Origin: Hyphomicrobiales bacterium
GTDB lineage: Bacteria; Pseudomonadota; Alphaproteobacteria; Rhizobiales; Kaistiaceae
Assembly (NCBI GenBank): GCA_024222895.1
Contig: JAAEOR010000593.1
Location: 1-32,355, forward strand
Direction of reading: 5' to 3'
Length of the DNA stretch: 32,355 bases
Positions 30,117-32,355 of the stretch are shown here, piece after piece. Made by a program: the position numbers and the translations under genes. The first letter of the stretch is position 1. Each line of letters starts with the position of its first letter. The notes under the pieces were generated by a model. The model did not search any database, had not been told where the DNA came from, and saw nothing but the letters and a program-made list of their open reading frames with translations.

Positions 30117-31766
30117 ATGCTTGATTGCGCCGATACCTATGAGGCGCTGACCACCGGGTTTCGCTGGCCGGCCGCGAAACGCTTCAATATTGCCACCGTC
30201 TGTTGTGAGCGGTGGGCGGCGACCTTCCCAAACCGTGCCGCGCTCCTGCGCTGGGACCCGCACACGGGAATGGAAGCCACAACATTTGCCACGTTGAAAC
30301 GCGAATCCGATCGACTGGCTTCGGCCCTGCGGCAACGGGGAGTGGGCCGCGGCGACCGCGTCGCAGTGCTTCTGCCCCAGTCGCGCGAAACCGTTGTCGT
30401 TCATTTTGCCGCGTACAAACTCGGGGCCATCATCGTACCTCTGGCAGCGCTTTTCGGATCGGACGCGCTCGGATACCGGCTGGCGGATTCCGGGTCATGC
30501 GCGCTCATCACCGACACGGCTGGTGTGAACAGACTGGCTGAGATCGGAACCGTCCTCCCGAGCCTTGAAACGGTTCTCTGCGTCGACGGACCGGCCGACA
30601 GCGTCGAGGGCTACCAGCAAGTGCTTGAGTCGGCCCCCGAAGTCTTTGCCGCGGTTTCCGCGAGTTCCGACGATCCGGCGATGATGATCTACACATCCGG
30701 CACAACCGGACCGCCAAAAGGTGCGCTCCTGGCGCACCGCGTGCTGCTCGGGCACCTGCCGGGATTCGCCTTCAGCCACGAATTCCCGCCGCAGTCCAAC
30801 GCCAGGGTCTGGACACCGTCCGACTGGGCCTGGGCCGGCGGCCTGCTCAATGCACTTCTCCCGGCGCTCTTCTATGGACTCCCGGTCGTGTTTGGTCCCT
30901 TCCGGCGATTCGACCCGGAGGCGGCATTTGCCCTGATCGCGGAAACCGAGGTCACCAACGCATTCCTGCCGCCGACAGCAATCAAGTTGATGGGCGAAGT
31001 CGCCCGCCCACTCGAGCGCTTCGACCTTGACCTGAAGACGGTTGCCGCAGCCGGCGAAGCCCTGGGACGAAGTGCCTATGACAGGGCACCGAAAATCTTT
31101 GGCCGCCACGTCAACGAGTTCTACGGACAGACGGAATGCAACTACGTCCTCGGCTCGTCCGCGGCCCTCGGCGTGTCGCGCGCCGGCGCAACCGGGAAAC
31201 CGATTCCCGGCCACATCGTCGCGGTTGTTGGTCCGGACGGTGAGTCCGTGCCATCGGGCGAACCGGGCGAGATCGCCGTTCGCCGACCCGATCCATCAAT
31301 GTTTCTCGAATACTGGGGCGACCCGGAGGCCACCCGCGGCAAGTTCGTCGGCGATTGGATGATGACAGGTGATCAGGCGGTCAGCGACTCCGATGGGTTC
31401 ATTCACTTCATCGGCCGTCGCGATGACATCATCACCTCGTCGGGCTATCGCATCGGGCCAAGCGAGGTTGAGGATTGTCTTGCAGCTCATCCATCGGTCA
31501 TGATGGCGGCAGTGGTTGGCAAGCCCGATGCGACCCGAACTCAGATCGTCAAGGCCTTTGTCAGCCTGAAATCCGGGATCGAACCCTCAGAGATGCTGGC
31601 CGAGGAGATCAGGCTCTTCGTCCGGGCCCGATTGTCGGCAGCCGAGTACCCACGTGAGATCACGTTCGTTGACTCGATTCCGATGACAACCTCCGGCAAG
31701 GTCATCCGCCGGGCGTTTCGGGATGTCGTCCAGCGGGAATCCGCCGAGGACGGCTCGCAACACTAA
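30117..31766 (+). CDS. AMP-forming acyl-CoA synthetase
   Basis: 549-residue adenylate-forming enzyme: carboxylate + ATP + CoA to acyl-CoA + AMP + PPi. The P-loop-like motif MIYTSGTTGPPKG is at about 189-201. NEFYGQTECNYV (about 333-344) is the A5 motif. WMMTGDQAVSDSDGF and GRRDDIITSSGYRIGPSEVE form the hinge and A8 region. TTSGKVIRRAFR near the end supplies the catalytic Lys at about 528. WTPSDWAWAGGL resembles medium-chain or AcsA-like acyl-CoA synthetases. The ATG directly follows the stop codon of the CAP lipoprotein and lacks a good ribosome site, so translation probably depends on the upstream gene. The acid it activates is unknown. A second acyl-CoA synthetase gene converges on it 13 bp downstream. 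Confidence 0.9.
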   Translation: MLDCADTYEALTTGFRWPAAKRFNIATVCCERWAATFPNRAALLRWDPHTGMEATTFATLKRESDRLASALRQRGVGRGDRVAVLLPQSRETVVVHFAAYKLGAIIVPLAALFGSDALGYRLADSGSCALITDTAGVNRLAEIGTVLPSLETVLCVDGPADSVEGYQQVLESAPEVFAAVSASSDDPAMMIYTSGTTGPPKGALLAHRVLLGHLPGFAFSHEFPPQSNARVWTPSDWAWAGGLLNALLPALFYGLPVVFGPFRRFDPEAAFALIAETEVTNAFLPPTAIKLMGEVARPLERFDLDLKTVAAAGEALGRSAYDRAPKIFGRHVNEFYGQTECNYVLGSSAALGVSRAGATGKPIPGHIVAVVGPDGESVPSGEPGEIAVRRPDPSMFLEYWGDPEATRGKFVGDWMMTGDQAVSDSDGFIHFIGRRDDIITSSGYRIGPSEVEDCLAAHPSVMMAAVVGKPDATRTQIVKAFVSLKSGIEPSEMLAEEIRLFVRARLSAAEYPREITFVDSIPMTTSGKVIRRAFRDVVQRESAEDGSQH

Positions 31767-31779
31767 CTGACAGCGCGTC

Positions 31780-32355
31780 TCAAAGTCGTATGGCGCCGGA
31801 GTTGATCTCACGGAAGAGGGTCTCATCGATCGGCACCAGTTCGGCCGAGCGCGGGTCGTCAAAGTAGATCGGATCATTCGTCTGTGACGGATCAAAACCC
31901 TCGTGCACGAGTTCCAGCTTGCGCTGCTTGAACGTCGACGTCACGGCGATGGCGTGCTGAAATCTGGCAAACAACGGCCGGGCGTGGGCTCCCAGCGCGG
32001 CGTGGACATGTTCGCGAAACTCATGCAATGCAAAATCGTCGTCAATCGCCAGGGCGACCATGCCGGCTCGCCCATCGTGGTGACCTATCGGCACGCCATA
32101 GACGTTCGCGTCGACAACGCCGGCACAGGATGTCAGCGCCTCGGCCACTTCGGAGGTCGAGACGTTCTCGCCCTTCCAGCTGAATGTATCGCCGACACGG
32201 TCAACAAAGTAGAAGTAGCCGCGCTTGTCCCGCCGCATCAGGTCGCCGGTGCGAAACCATAAATCGCCTGCGATAAACACGTCACGCAGGACCTTTCTTT
32301 CGGTGTCTGCCCGGTCGACATAGCCGTCGAAACGTTGTGCAGGTTTTAGTGGATC
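31780..32355 (-). CDS. Long-chain acyl-CoA synthetase (FATP/FadD6 type), C-terminal part
   Basis: The minus strand is open from the stop at 31780 to the window edge, 191 codons, with no stop; the N-terminus lies outside. Reading from the edge: QRFDGYVDRADTERKVLRDV, then GDLWFRTGDLMRRD, GYFYFVDRVGDTFSWKGENV and STSEVAEAL. This block is the hallmark of fatty-acid-transport-protein/very-long-chain acyl-CoA synthetases (typical GDTFRWKGENVST). The usual Arg is Ser here. The GTG at 32280 is internal to the conserved block and is not a start. The role is activation of long-chain or steroid-like acids to CoA esters. It runs convergently to the other acyl-CoA synthetase with only 13 bp between them. 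Confidence 0.88.
   Translation of the reverse strand, partial: DPLKPAQRFDGYVDRADTERKVLRDVFIAGDLWFRTGDLMRRDKRGYFYFVDRVGDTFSWKGENVSTSEVAEALTSCAGVVDANVYGVPIGHHDGRAGMVALAIDDDFALHEFREHVHAALGAHARPLFARFQHAIAVTSTFKQRKLELVHEGFDPSQTNDPIYFDDPRSAELVPIDETLFREINSGAIRL

Noticed and set aside
1-32355. Prophage, integrative element or intact insertion sequence
   Set aside because: No integrase, transposase, structural phage gene, tRNA attachment site or target duplication could be found.

Overview
The window (32,355 bp, GC-rich throughout) reads as accessory chromosome of an alphaproteobacterium, probably a Rhodospirillales- or Rhizobiales-like lineage. The reasons are an IalB-family protein, an alphaproteobacterial-style palindromic repeat pair at 7213-7380, UgpAE/MalFG-type and ProXWV-type transporters, and tightly packed genes with ATGA overlaps. 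I see no tRNA, rRNA, CRISPR array, intact insertion sequence or phage gene.

Layout. (1) 1-6138, minus strand: an IalB-like secreted protein cut by the window edge, then a giant autotransporter whose passenger carries about 98-residue tandem repeats. (2) 6139-9627: a divergent control region, an NAD(P)-binding oxidoreductase, a palindromic repeat pair, an orphan antitoxin-like ORF, a ketopantoate-reductase-family gene and a SnoaL-like protein. (3) 9628-16259, plus strand: a sugar-catabolic operon. Its first gene fuses a GntR/FCD regulator to a complete HSL-type alpha/beta hydrolase. It continues with a sugar-binding protein, two permeases, a TIM-barrel sugar epimerase/isomerase and a Gfo/Idh/MocA dehydrogenase. 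No ATPase is encoded, so one must come from elsewhere. A 28-bp perfect palindrome and a related partial site lie just upstream. (4) 16260-16605: a strongly folded intergenic stretch whose inverted-repeat arm covers the start of the next gene. (5) 16606-19602: a SLOG/Rossmann protein with SLATT-like membrane segments, facing a patatin-like phospholipase. (6) 19713-23120, minus strand: a glyoxalase-like protein, an exported alpha/beta hydrolase, an isoprenylcysteine-methyltransferase-like membrane enzyme and a membrane-anchored putative serine hydrolase. (7) 23141-27126: a quaternary-amine (glycine betaine/choline type) ABC operon bracketed by two direct copies of a 166-169 bp double-hairpin element. 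(8) 27172-31766: a large MscS-type channel, a CAP-domain lipoprotein and an AMP-forming acyl-CoA synthetase. (9) 31780-32355: the C-terminal part of a second acyl-CoA synthetase on the minus strand.

How the genes may work together. The sugar operon looks self-contained: regulator-esterase, uptake, epimerisation, oxidation. The hydrolase may remove an acyl group or open a lactone before catabolism (inference). The betaine-type transporter and the MscS channel beside it fit osmotic uptake and release. The SLOG-SLATT-like protein with the patatin is the best candidate for an undescribed sensing or defence module, although the two genes converge and are not one operon. The leader of the SLOG gene has competing helices arranged like an RNA switch.
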